DNA from: Conus ventricosus
Taxonomy: Eukaryota; Mollusca; Gastropoda; Neogastropoda; Conidae
Direction of reading: 5' to 3'
DNA: 64,000 bases
Assembly: GCA_018398815.1 (NCBI GenBank)
Contig: CM031607.1
Span: 79,488,187-79,552,186, forward strand
Shown: piece after piece, positions 22,759 through 34,256 of the stretch
How the letters are laid out: every line of letters begins with the position of its first letter
Position numbering within the stretch: position 1 is the stretch's first letter
The notes under the pieces: model-generated
The model's database searches: none
What the model saw: only the letters and a program-made list of their open reading frames with translations
What the model was told of the DNA's origin: nothing
Made by a program: the position numbers and the translations under genes

Positions 22759-23098
22759 CGGAGGCAGAGACGCAGAGCTGACCGTCGGTGCCCCCCTCCG
22801 CCTGCTTTCATGCCCCCTCCTGGCTTTGGTTGTCCACTTCCTCCTTGGGCCTTCAGGCCATAAACGGACAATTTGGTTTGAACAATAACTATAGGGTTGA
22901 AATGTCTGCCAGATCTTTGGAAAGAAAAAACGGGCATACTTTGTGGTTGTTTTTTTTAGGAAGAGATTTGGAGGAGACCTGCCCACTTTGTTTTCCTTTC
23001 TCAGGTTTTTTTCTCCTACTTTTCTATTTCCAAATACCTATTCAGACATGATAACCTACTAGTGAAAAAAAAAGAACAACGATATTGAGACACTCTAT
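22759..23098 (+). other. spacer between ORF1-like and ORF2-like sequences
   Basis: Falls from GC-rich (to about 22865) to T- and A-rich sequence. No ORF of note. Confidence 0.6.
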
Positions 23099-26000
23099 TT
23101 ATTATGAAGGAAAAAAAGAAAAACACTAACATAAAAATCCTACAATGGAACTGTCGCTCTATTACAAAAAACATAAATTACTTAAAGCAATATTTATCAT
23201 ATGAAAATATTCAAGTGTTATTACTACAATCATTGAATGTAAGCTGTGATAAACTGCCTGTTATACCTGGATAATTACTACCCTCCAGTTTTTGAACAAT
23301 GTTCAGACCGTGTTCAAACTGCTATTTATATAAGTGAAGGTCTGGACCATTGCATAAGAACACCACCGATAACTAATAACATATCATCTGTTTCATGTTG
23401 TGCCGTTATGGTAAAATTCTCATCAAATTTAATTTTGAATCTTGCTTCAGTCTATCTACCAAAAGGACCCAACAACGAAAACACAGAATGGTTGAGGGAA
23501 TTTCAGGATCAAAGGGATAAATGGATCATAGGAGGTGACTTTAACGCTCATGCACCTTTTTGGGACAACAACTGTTCGGTTGTTTCAAATAATCGATTAT
23601 TAGACAATATTGCAGACTCCATTTTAAGCATACTTAATAATGGAAATATTACACGTATACCTGATATAGCTACCCATAATCCCTCCGCCATTGATTTAAC
23701 ATTTGCCTCTCCATCACTGACGGCAAACTATTCATGGAAACAGGGAATGATTCTCTAGGATCAGACCACGTTCCTATAACAATATCATTGAATAATAAAA
23801 TGGAGAACAAAGAATATTTTGAAGAAGATATGATTCCAAAATACAATTATAAATGTGCAGATTGGTCCTCTTTTTAAAGATAGTCTTAGAAACACGATAT
23901 AGAGTTTTCATCTGTGGATAATATAGACGACCAATATATACTTTCTGTAAATATATTCTTGAAGCAGCAAATACATCTATTCCAAAGCTAAAAGGCACAA
24001 ATTCAAAGAAACATAGCGGAAATGTTTGGTGGAACAAAGAATGTCAAATTGCAAATAACAAGAAAAAGGAAGCATTTAAGCTTTATTGCAAAAAGAGATC
24101 AGTAAGCAATCATAAGAAAATGAAAGAGTTTGGAAAGGAAAGTGATGATGTAATAGAAAATGCTAAGACGCAACACTGGAATAACTTTGTAATTCTGAAA
24201 TTAAGATTGTAAAGATATGGGGAAAGTTTGGGAAGAGATAAAAGCTATGAAAAATGGATTTATAATCTCCTCAGTAATCCCATAAAAGTAAACAATAATA
24301 ATATTCCTAGTGCTGAAGAAAAAGCAGAAGCCTTTGTAAACATGTTTGCTAATGTTAGCTGCCCTGAGGGACTGACAGATACTGATAGAAATTATAGGAT
24401 GCATGAAGAAAAATGTGAAGCAAATACAGAAGGAACACATGATAAGTGCAATAGCCTTAATGCTTCTTTAACAATAACAGAACTAAAAGAAGCTATACGA
24501 CAAATTCCAAATAAAAAATCATCTGTAGGATAGATGCAATATCTAATCAATGTTAAGGAATTTGCCAGAAAATTTATTGATTTTCTTCATGGATTATTTG
24601 ATAAATGTTGGAGAAGTGGTGAAATGCCGAAAATCTGGAAACAGACAATTATTGTCCCTATTCACAAACAAGGTAAATCTACTAACGATATTAAGAACTA
24701 CAGGCCTATCGCATTAACATCCCATGTCTGTAAACTCTCAGAAAGAATAGTTCTAAATAGACTTGTACATTATTGCGAAAAATATGATGTAATTCCAATT
24801 AACCAAGCTGGCTTCCGAAAAGGAAGATCAACAACAGAAATCTTAGTAAAATTATCTACTAATATAAAAAAACAATTTGCCAGACGTAAATGTATATTAG
24901 CCACCTTTTTTGATATAAACAAAGCGTATGACCAAGTGTGGCATTTCCAGCTCTTGAACAAAATTAAAGACATTGGCCTGTCTGGAAACGTATATAACTA
25001 TATTAAATGTTTTTTGCAAGACAGGGTGATACAAACTAGAATAGGGAAAACTTATTCAACATCCAGAAACGTATCAATGGGAATCCCTCAAGGGTCAGTT
25101 TCTAGCTCCCCTTCTCTTCACCATATTAATGTATGATTTGCCAAGTAAGATATATCAAACAATGTTGTACTTGTCCAATATACGGATGATATATGCATTG
25201 GATGGAAAGTAACTCTGAAAAAGAAAACACCCCAGCGTAGTATAAATTATATAAAAAAGATTTATCAACGCGAGCTTGACAAGATGGGTGAATATATGAA
25301 GCTAAATGGGCTAAGTCTATCTTATGAAAAAACAAATATCATTCTCTTTAACAATGGCTCAAATCCAGATAGAATGCCTGTCTTTACTTTGGGTAATACA
25401 ACTATTAAATATGTAACACAGGTAAAATTTTTGGGAGTTCTTTTTACTTCAAAGTTAACATGGAACATACACATTGATAATTTACTAACTAAAGCAATGA
25501 AAACGTTAAATTTAATAAAAATAGTCTCTAAACAAAAATGGGGACAAAACTCATGTACATTAGTAACACTGTGTAAATCTTTAATGCGATCAAAGTTAAC
25601 ATATGCACAAGAAGTTTTTTTCAGTGCTCCAAAATATTTATTAAAAAAGCTTCAAAGCATTGAATGTAAGGCATTAAAAGTAGCACTAGGTCTACCAACT
25701 TATGCATCATCATCACGAACATATTTTGAGACTCAAATGCTTCCATTAGAAGAGTATAGAAGACTAGCGTGTTGTAAATATGTAATTAAAAATTCAGCTA
25801 TCAAAACATATATCAACTCTGACGTAAAGGTTAGTCAGATATTGACTTTCCTAAAAGAGCTAAATCAATATCCTCTCAAGTTACACTAGCAACATTCACA
25901 ACCAAAACTATAACCGACTCTGGCATTTCTACAGATCAAGATTCAGTATCTGTCAGACCATCATTTTTTCCCAATACCAACATGGGAACTTCAAAAAGCT

Positions 26001-26830
26001 TATTTTGACCTTGACCACACAAATATAAAGAAAGACGAAAACATAAATATGCTAGCCAGCTATACTAAATGCCATATTGAAGAAAACTACACGAACCATT
26101 TAAAGGTATACACAGACGGTTCTTGTATAAGCAGTAAAACAGGGTGTGCCTTTTTAATTCCTGATTTGAAAATTGAGAAATCGTTCTATATTGGATTACA
26201 CAAGTCCATATTTACAGCAGAACTAACAGCAATACTTATGGCCTTAAATTATTTGATCAACTTCCCTCAAACTGTATTTCAGATTCTTTTTTGTGTAGAT
26301 TCTAAATCAGTTTTGCAGGCATTACAAGCCTTACAACTGCACACCCGGCCAGAAATGATTATGGAAATCAGTTGTTTGATACACATGCTAATTGTAAGGG
26401 GACCCAGATAACGTTTTGTTGGATACCATCTCACTGTTCTTTATACTATAACGAAAAGGTAGACAGGGCAGCTAAACATGGCGCTAAGTGTGGTTTCTCA
26501 GTCTGAATGCCTTCATTTTCCTCTTTCCTTGCACGAGCATTATGGCCTACTAAGGTCGCACATTTGGAATGTTTTCCAAAATGAAGTGAAACATCAAAAC
26601 AACCAAGACAATTTAATATTCAAAATATAAAAGATAACTTTATTACGACTGAAAAATTACTTTCCTTAATGTACAGATGGAAACTTGATGCTTTCAAAAC
26701 AAAATATGTCAAAAATATAGTCTGCATTTGTGGATGCAAAATATCTCCTAATCATATTCTTTCATGTCAAAGCTTGAAGATATTCATTCCAGTTTTTATC
26801 GCAGAATAACTCGCTCAGTATGTTTGGGAG
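23099..26830 (+). mobile_element. LINE ORF2: endonuclease, reverse transcriptase, RNase H (I/Nimb-type), broken
   Basis: A full-length-like ORF2 in pieces. The AP-type endonuclease begins 'IKILQWNCRSI' (about 23130), with 'WIIGGDFNAHAPFWDNN' (23525) and 'GSDHVPI' (about 23759). RT blocks: 'NYRPIALTS' (24700), 'INQAGFRKGRSTTE' (24800), 'FFDINKAYDQVWH' (24908), 'MGIPQGS' (25077) and the catalytic YTDD (25179-25190). RNase H follows: 'KVYTDGSC' (26104), 'AELTAILMALN' (26218), 'CVDSKSVLQ' (26292) and 'FCWIPSHCS' (about 26412). A Cys/His cluster 'CICGCKISPNHILSC' (26724-26768) closes the protein. RNase H plus this tail points to the I superfamily. At least six stops or frameshifts make this copy inactive. 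AT-rich. Confidence 0.9.
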
Positions 26831-26833
26831 CAT

Positions 26834-26906
26834 CTCATTACTCCCCCGGCTCGTTACTTCCCCCGGCTCGTTACTCTCCCCCGGCTCGTTACTCTCCCCC
26901 GGCTCG
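26834..26906 (+). repeat. left arm of inverted repeat flanking the telomeric array
   Basis: Four near-copies of an 16-18 bp unit 'CTCGTTACTCTCCCCCGG' (first copy CTCATTACTCCCCCGG). The reverse complement of this unit makes up the right arm at 27161-27206. Confidence 0.9.
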
Positions 26907-27160
26907 CCTAACCCTAACCCTAACCCTATCCCTAACCCTAACCCTATCCCTAACCCTAACCCTAATCCCTAACCCTAACCCTATCCCTAACCCTAACCCT
27001 AACCCTATCCCTAACCCTAACCCTATCCCTAACCCTAACCCTAACCCTAACCCTATCCCTAACCCTAACCCTATCCCTAACCCTAACCCTAACCCTAACC
27101 CTAACCCTATCCCTAACCCTAACCCTAACCCTATCCCTAACCCTAACCCTAACCCTAACC
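26907..27160 (-). repeat. interstitial telomeric repeat (TTAGGG)n with ATAGGG variants
   Basis: About 42 units of CCCTAA on the + strand. Every third to sixth unit is CCCTAT, a regular pattern of variants. TTAGGG is the telomere repeat of molluscs and vertebrates. The array begins and ends abruptly at the two arms of an inverted repeat. Confidence 0.97.
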
Positions 27161-27206
27161 GGGGGAGTAAAGAGCCGGGGAGTAACGAGCCGGGGAGTAA
27201 TGAGCT
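27161..27206 (-). repeat. right arm of inverted repeat flanking the telomeric array
   Basis: Three units 'GGGGGAGTAAAGAGCC', 'GGGGAGTAACGAGCC' and 'GGGGAGTAATGAGC', the reverse complement of the left-arm unit. The outermost unit has TAATGAG, mirroring CTCATTA at the outer edge of the left arm. Confidence 0.9.
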
Positions 27207-27547
27207 GATCCCTATTCGATTCACCAGCTTTGACCTTTGACTTTTTTGTAAGTCTAGAGAAAAGTCCAATTGGTCACTATTTATAATCTTTTTTTTTTAT
27301 GCGGAAGTGATGGAGGGGTAGAAGAGGTGAAGGGGTGAGGGAGAGGAGGGGGGGGTTATAATTTTGTTGATTTTTTGTTGTTGTTGTTATTATACTAGTA
27401 TAGCAATATATTCTTCTTGCATTCAAATGCACATACATTTTCACGCCTAAGCATCCGTATGTATACACACATACATGAATATAATAGAACTCCATACAGT
27501 TTAGACATGCACAAGTTTTACTCTTTTACTCATGCACTACTTTCTCT

Positions 27548-27578
<31 letters not shown>

Positions 27579-27618
27579 CCGTCTAATATCACGATTAGTG
27601 GAAAGACGTTAAATGAAT

Positions 27619-27628
<10 letters not shown>

Positions 27629-27681
<53 letters not shown>
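27629..27681. repeat. (CA)n microsatellite
   Basis: About 26 CA units; a 28-base T run lies shortly upstream at 27551-27578. Confidence 0.95.
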
Positions 27682-27683
<2 letters not shown>

Positions 27684-28269
27684 ATGCATATGTAGGTAAA
27701 TTTGTAAATGCCACATGAGCAGGCTGAACGAGCGTTGGCTGGCTTCTCTCATACTCAGCTTCTTGCGAACAGCCCTGTTTTACCTCCAGTGTTGTCTGCT
27801 TTAATAGCATAATGATTTGACTTGTTGATTTATGCTTACTACACTAATCAGTTGAGTGTTCACACTGGTAAAGTTTGGTTCTCTTACAGGCTGATGAGTG
27901 TCTCAGGTATGATGCACTGTGGACACAAATATTCCTCAGGTACTATGATACTGCTGGAAATTTGTGCACTGACATATAAGATGCAAATTGAAAAAAGAAA
28001 AAGAAAAAAGAAAAAAAAAAAAAAAGGAAAAGTGGTAAGAAAAAAGGCAGCCAAGCTTTAAAACGGTTTCCAGAACACGCCACCAGCTTTCTGGATGGTA
28101 GTGCTTTTAATCTTTGATGACAAGCCGTACCCCTGACTGCCGGAGCCATGGCAGTCTGCATAATAGTGCAGGATGCTTACTACCGTGGATGTGCCCATCA
28201 TCTAAGAAACTGGAAAGCTTCTTGTATGCGACTGGGTTCCTGTCTGTACCACTCCTGTACCTGAAGGAA

Positions 28270-28730
28270 GTGGGGGGGGGGGGCAAGGGAATGGAGGTCA
28301 GGGTGAGGGGAGGATGAGGTTGGGGTGGGAAGGGGGATTCAGGGGGATGGAGGTGGAGAAACTGGGGTAGGAGGAAAGGTGGAGGGACCTGGAAGAAGAT
28401 GGGGGGAATGGGTGTGGAGATGAAAAAGCTTGGGGCCTGATTCTGGGCCTGATTCTGGACGCTGATGGCCCAGGATGATTAGAACCCTGGGTGATTTAAG
28501 GGAATAGGAAGGGGAAGAAAGTTATAGGGATGGAGGGGTAGGGTGAGCAGGGAGGACAGGAGATGGGGTGGGATGGGTGTTAGGGGCAGAGGGGTGGGAG
28601 AAGAAGCGGGTGGGTACAGGATGATTTTTGTGTGCTTGGAATTGGGATGGATGTTCGGAGGAGAGACAGGGGGGGGGGGGGGGGGGGGGGGGGGGGATGG
28701 AGTAGTACAGGATGATTTTTTGTGCGTTTT
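28270..28730 (+). repeat. G-rich degenerate repeats with a 28-base G run
   Basis: Words such as 'GGGGGATGGAGGTGGAGAAA' and 'ACAGGATGATTTTTGTGTG' (28617 and 28708) recur. An uninterrupted G run spans 28669-28696. Confidence 0.7.
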
Positions 28731-28784
28731 GCTCGCTAACAACACTGGCCTTTTTTGTAGATGTCATATGGAATGTTGTGTGCG

Positions 28785-28881
28785 CACACATGAATGCATG
28801 CATGCATGCACGCTCACTCGCACATACATGCACACATGCATTTAGACACCATGCCACACACACACACACACACACACACAA

Positions 28882-28919
<38 letters not shown>

Positions 28920-29181
28920 CAAGCTGTGCACACACAAATATACATGTGTACTTCAACACACATATGAACACAGCACCATGGATATTTGTTTAACTGACAT
29001 ATATACTCACATGCTTGCATGCACACACGCACGCATGCACACACGCACACAGACCATAAACCAAATACATGCATGCTTGCATACGTGCTGGCTCTCACAC
29101 ACACATGTACCACACACACACGCACACACCACACGCACGCAAGCACGCATGCAACAGCACACACACGCCCATTCACAGACA

Positions 29182-29234
<53 letters not shown>

Positions 29235-29345
29235 ACACACACACACATATTCACGCACATGCGCACACACACCACGCACATGCACGCATGCACGCACGCA
29301 GCTCATGCGCACACACACACACACACACTCACACGCAATGCAGCA
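28785..29345. repeat. CA/GCATGCA microsatellite cluster
   Basis: Blocks of CA repeats with ACGCATGCAC and CATACACA variants for over 500 bp, broken by unique sequence at about 28940-29010. Confidence 0.9.
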
Positions 29346-29559
29346 CAAACGCTGAAGAAATTATAGCTGAGAATTGATGCTAGTGCACTCTCCTACTTGT
29401 TGGAGTGTATATAGAGTGTGTGATTCAGTGGGAGTGCTGGCATCAGTGCTGCCTCTGACTGCTGGCTGGTGCCAGGAGTTGAGGCAATCTCTGTTGCTAT
29501 CTGTCTAGGAACCCAGAACAAAGACAGTCTGTCAGACTGACTGTGGTCTCTGATTTTCT

Positions 29560-29696
29560 TCCTTTCCATTTATCAGTCTGCCCTATCCTTACCCCCTCTC
29601 TTCCTCCCTCTGTCTGTCTGTCTGTCTGTATCTTTCTCTGTCTCTGTATGTTTCTCTCCCTCCCTCTCTCTCTTAGTGTGTGTTTGTGTGTGCGTA

Positions 29697-29753
<57 letters not shown>

Positions 29754-29785
29754 GTGTGTATGTGTATATGTGTGTGTGCGTGTGT

Positions 29786-29833
<48 letters not shown>

Positions 29834-29915
29834 GTCCGTCTGTCTGTCGCTGTCTCTCACTGTCTTTCTCTCTCTCTCTCTCTCTGAGTGTTTTGTGTGT
29901 GTGTGTGTGTGTGTG

Positions 29916-29956
<41 letters not shown>

Positions 29957-30141
29957 GTCTGTCTGTCTGTCGCTGTCTCTCACTGTCTTTCTCTCTCTCT
30001 CTCTCTGAGTGTTTTGTGTGTGTGTGTGGTGTGTGTGTGTGTGTGTGTGTGTGTTTTGGTCTGTCTGTCGCTGTCTCTCACTGTCTTTCTCTCTCTCTCT
30101 CTCTCTGAGTGTGTGTGTGTCTGTGTGTGTGTCTGTGGATT

Positions 30142-30209
<68 letters not shown>

Positions 30210-30275
30210 TTAGAGGTGTGTGTGGATTGAGAGTGTGTGTGAGTGTGTGTGAGAGAGAGGATGTGTGTGAGTGGA
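29560..30275 (+). repeat. TG/CT composite satellite with a higher-order unit of about 100-120 bp
   Basis: A composite block, TG run then 'TTTTCGTCTGTCTGTC', 'GCTGTCTCTCACTGTCTTTC', CT run and 'GAGTGTTTTGTG', occurs three times (ending near 29895, 30016 and 30110). It is followed by a long TG run (30144-30208). Confidence 0.9.
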
Positions 30276-30344
30276 TGAAAGAGAGAAAGAGAAATAGAGA
30301 GTCGAAACATGTCTTGAAGGATATCAATCTATCTTTCTATCGAT

Positions 30345-30790
30345 CGCTCAATCAGTTGATAGATATAGCGATATATAGATATAAATGTATTCTTCCCGTC
30401 TGGACCGGTCGATAGATATAGAGATATATAGATATAAATGTATTCTTCCCGTCTGGACCGCGGTTCGATAGATATAGCGTATATAATAGATTATAAATGT
30501 ATTCTTCCCGTCTGGACCGGTCGATAGATATAGCGATATATAGATATAAATGTATTCTTCCCGTCTGGACCGGTCGATAGATATGCGATATATAGATATA
30601 ATATATATTCTTCCCGTCTGGACCGGTCGATAGATATAGAGATATATAGATTAAAATATATTCTTCCCGTCTGGACCGGTCGATAGATATAGCGATATAT
30701 AGATATAAATGTATTCTTCCCGTCTGGACCGGTCGATAGATATAGCGATATATAGATATAAATATATTCTTCCCGTCTGGACCGGTTGAG
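30345..30790 (+). repeat. 53-bp minisatellite, about eight copies
   Basis: Unit 'ATTCTTCCCGTCTGGACCGG', 'TCGATAGATATAGCGATATA', 'TAGATATAAATGT'. Copies at about 30388, 30441, 30498, 30552, 30607, 30661, 30714 and 30767 are almost identical apart from short indels, so homogenisation is recent. Confidence 0.95.
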
Positions 30791-31526
30791 ATTTCTGCTT
30801 GTTCTAATCCACTGAGTTTCTTTCTGTATTCAAAAAAAAAAAAGAATGTGGAACCAGTTCAAAGTAATGAAAATAAAATGTTTGGGGCATTTTGTACACC
30901 CCTGTATCAGAAGCATCCCCTACCTCGCCCTCCTCCCCCTTACCCCCCCCCCCCCCCACCATTTTCCATGTGCAGACACATGCACGCACGCACACAAGCA
31001 GCAATGCATTCACACATGCACGTACGCGCACACACACACGAAATAAAAGCAGCAAATAGACAAACAAAACACATGTAGGGTGGTATATTTCCAGTTGTGT
31101 AGCAGCCTCTTTTTGTGTGTGCAAAGCTCTCAGTTTACATGCTCACAGGCTGTAGCAGTTACTCAAATCATGTTTAACAGCTCTGAAAGGGTCTTGTGAG
31201 TTCTGCCGGGCCTTTTTCAAGCTGAAACTGAATCATGTTCAGATGATCTAGAAGTGGGAAACTGTCAGCTGAACATGAAGAAACTTTTTGTGAGAAAACT
31301 GTTTTCAGTAAAGGAGTTTCGTAAGGGCACCAGATTTCAGGAAACTAATCCAGTGTGGGATGAAAAATGCTTACACCACCAAATTTGGGGTACAGGTGTG
31401 TGATTCTTACAAAGCATTATTGTTATACAAAGCAGATAATTCATTCTGACTCGGGAGCGATGTTTAAAAACAGTATTGAGGGATGCCTGCAAAAAATAGA
31501 AGAAAAGGAAAAAGAAATGGAACACA

Positions 31527-31578
31527 CACACGCAGACACACACAGACACACATGCAGACACACACACACACAGACACA

Positions 31579-31629
<51 letters not shown>
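31527..31629. repeat. CA/CAGA microsatellite
   Basis: CACACAGACA words pass into about 24 pure CA units. Confidence 0.92.
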
Positions 31630-31631
<2 letters not shown>

Positions 31632-31679
31632 CAAAAAGCTGAAACAAAAAAACAGCAAATGATCAGTAATTTACATTCT

Positions 31680-31990
31680 TTTTTCTCAGAGGGTGTTAAC
31701 CTTTCACTTTTCTCCATCCCTCACGGCGTAGATTGTTTTTTTTCTTCTCCTCAGTGCATCAATTGTCTTTTTTGTCACCTCTCAGAAGGCATTAATTGTC
31801 TGATTTCTTTTTTCTCACTGTAAGGTTGTAGAAGGTCTAGGGATTTTTGCTCTCCCTCTCCAGGCATCAGTTTTCAGCTTTTTTTTCTTCTTCTCCTCTT
31901 TTTTTTTTTAGGGTGTCAGTTTTTCTTTCTCGCTGTTAAGAATGTGAATGTGCTGCTGTTTTCTTTTTTACCTCTCAGAACGTCAATTTT
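31680..31990 (+). repeat. T-rich degenerate tandem repeat, about 50 bp
   Basis: 'CTCAGAAGGCATTAATTGTC' followed by TTTTTTCT runs recurs loosely at about 31685, 31750, 31791, 31861, 31905 and 31974. Confidence 0.55.
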
Positions 31991-32643
31991 CCTTGCTTTA
32001 CAAGATTTGACAGTCAAGTGTTTTTTGTTTGAACTTTGTCATTGATCATGGCCAGGAAGCCGCTTGCTTGAACTTTAGTTCGATAAAGAAATCATGATTA
32101 ATTATGTAGATTATATAAACATATATAACCAAAGTGCAGAATAACCCCGCAACCCATCCACACCAACACTATTAACATTAACCACAGACATCACAGAGAG
32201 CACGCACACGTGTGCACACGCAGGCATGCACGCAGGCACGCACGCAGGCACGCACGCACAGAAAATACTCCCCAAACAGCTCTCAGCAGCAGAATTAACA
32301 CTATCAGTGCCAACCACTCTGCCATTCTCCATGCACTGAGGACACTACAGTCATGATACTGACATGATTCCCTCAGGACGCCCCATATGATTGTTTTGTA
32401 AATGTTTACTTTGGGGACAGCTGCAAACAGTGTGGCAGAGTTTTCACATTTCAAGTTGAGTCATTCTTAAGCTTCAGCTTCTTCCAGCTCAAAAGTTGCC
32501 AAGCAAACTGGAATCGCAGTGTGGGCCTGCCAGCTTGTTGTCTACGGCGGCGATGCCTGCAGGTGTCATGAAGTAGTGTGGTGCCAGTTACAAGCATGGT
32601 TGGGATGTGTCTTGGAAAACTGAGTGACGCGTTCGTTTTGCAG

Positions 32644-32758
32644 GTACTGTTGCCGCCAGGGAGTCAGGAGTACCATGGGGGGTCTGTGGGGGATGAGAGA
32701 GTGCTGGACGATGGAGAGTGTCCGCTGGCTATCAGTCTGCAGCATCCCAAACATCGCG
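32644..32758 (+). CDS. AFDN: afadin exon: second Ras-association domain, middle
   Basis: Lies between TTTTGCAG and GTCAGT. Reads 'VLLPPGSQEYHGGSVGDERV' then 'LDDGECPLAISLQHPKHR' and leaves one base. The 'LLPPG' and 'DDGECPL' words match the afadin RA2 region directly after the YCLVE end of the previous exon, with a shorter variable loop than vertebrates between them. It starts on a codon boundary, in agreement with the upstream exon. Confidence 0.93.
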
Positions 32759-32944
32759 GTCAGTGTGGTCGTCGGTTTAATGTCCTTCCACTACAGTGAT
32801 TCAGACAGTTTTATGTGTGGGGTGAATGAAGTATGTAAGTGATTGAGTGTATTAATACGTTAATGATAGAATATGACACCCCCTCCCCCCTCCCCTTTAT
32901 CCCTCTTCCATTTAAATAAAACAAATGTAACTGAGTAGAGATAA

Positions 32945-33745
32945 GATCTAAAGATAAAGGCCAACTGAACTACTTAACAAACATTTGCAAACTGACTCAA
33001 GAACACAAGAACTGTTTAAAATACATAGTAGAGGTAAGGAAGTCGATCTATCAGTGTAACCATCAATACTCGAATTTGTAAAGAGTGCTCTTGCTCTTGG
33101 ACATTGGATTAGTAAATGACTGATACTTAAGGTTTCCCCACACATACATTTAACGTTATGACAATATTTTGTTTTTAATGCGTTCCAACAAAATCTATGG
33201 ATTAAGCTTCCAATCTCCCTAGACGAGAAAGAGACTTGTTTGTACGTTTTCCCATGTACCCATCACTAAACTTTACACAGTTGTTATAATATTGGACGTC
33301 TGAGTTCATCAGTAATGTTTTAAATTTTTCTCTTGACGTTGAATTTATAATCGGAAAAACATTCTTTCAAATCTAATGGAATGTTAAGTGGTATTGCGTA
33401 ATTGACATTTTGAGCTGCTTTTCTTGCTAGTTGATCTTCGCGCTCGTTGGGCACAATACGACAATGAGAGGGGATCCAACAAAAAGTAACAGTTATGCCT
33501 TTCATAGATAAAAGATGAATGAAATGATAAATTTCCAATACCATATCAAGTCGCATTGAAGGACATGCAGACTTAATCGAGTGGATTGCTGCTTTCGAAT
33601 CAACACCTATCATAATTTGTGAATCATTTATTGGAAAATTTAGGATGAAATCTAACGACTTGAGTATAGCAATTAATTCAGCACTAAATATCGATAACTG
33701 TTTACCAAAATAGAAGAGCTTTTCTATTTTGAAACTAGGTGTGTA
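32945..33745 (-). mobile_element. LINE 3' fragment: RNase H and C-terminal tail (I/Nimb-type)
   Basis: On the minus strand from 33745: 'FSAELIAILKSLDF', 'IGVDSKAAIHSI' and 'VTFCWIPSHC' mark RNase H, and further on 'CMCGETLSISHLLIQCP' (about 33140-33095) is the Cys/His tail. It is clearly related to the element at 23.1-26.8 kb (shared 'KIEKxFY..', 'FCWIPSHC') but not identical. The 5' side stops at a TG microsatellite at 33746, so everything before RNase H is missing. Confidence 0.88.
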
Positions 33746-33801
33746 CATGTGTGTGTGTATTTGTGTGTGTGTGCGCGCACGCGCATGCGCGCGCGCGGCG
33801 C

Positions 33802-33889
<88 letters not shown>

Positions 33890-33930
33890 ATGCGTGTGAG
33901 TGTGTGTGTGTGCATGTGCGTGTGTGACTC

Positions 33931-33982
<52 letters not shown>

Positions 33983-34009
33983 GTGTGGGAGTGGAGAGTG
34001 AGTGAGTGA

Positions 34010-34070
<61 letters not shown>
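33746..34070. repeat. TG microsatellite with GC-alternating core
   Basis: TG runs with a 'GTGCGCGCACGCGCATGCGC' block at about 33770-33800 and GAGTGAGTG joints. The core is strongly alternating purine-pyrimidine. Confidence 0.95.
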
Positions 34071-34073
<3 letters not shown>

Positions 34074-34201
34074 ATGCTTGCATTTGGATGCCTTGGTTTA
34101 TCATTTTATGTAAACGAATGTATGACTGTTTGAATAATGACGATGGATTATTGTGTTTGAATAAAAATGCACAAAATCATCTGAACACACCCTGCACGCA
34201 C

Positions 34202-34202
34202 A

Positions 34203-34254
<52 letters not shown>
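34202..34254. repeat. (CA)n microsatellite
   Basis: About 25 CA units. Confidence 0.95.

Positions 34255-34256
<2 letters not shown>

Larger units (their letters stand above)
10568..32643 (+). other. afadin intron, about 22 kb, filled with mobile elements
   Basis: Contains a minus-strand SINE (11.0 kb), the LTR retrotransposon (11.6-18.1 kb), GA/TG tracts (18.2-18.6 kb), a minisatellite (19.7 kb), a SINE (20.6 kb), ORF1- and ORF2-bearing LINE sequence (21.0-26.8 kb), a telomeric array (26.8-27.2 kb), long CA/TG arrays (28.8-30.3 kb), a 53-bp minisatellite (30.3 kb) and a T-rich degenerate repeat (31.7 kb). I see nothing definite in 18.6-19.3, 20.0-20.6, 27.2-28.2 and 31.1-31.5 kb. Confidence 0.8.

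Noticed and set aside
26764..27240. 158-codon ORF with Pro-Asn repeats
   Set aside because: It is the translation of the telomeric repeat and its flanks, not a protein gene.
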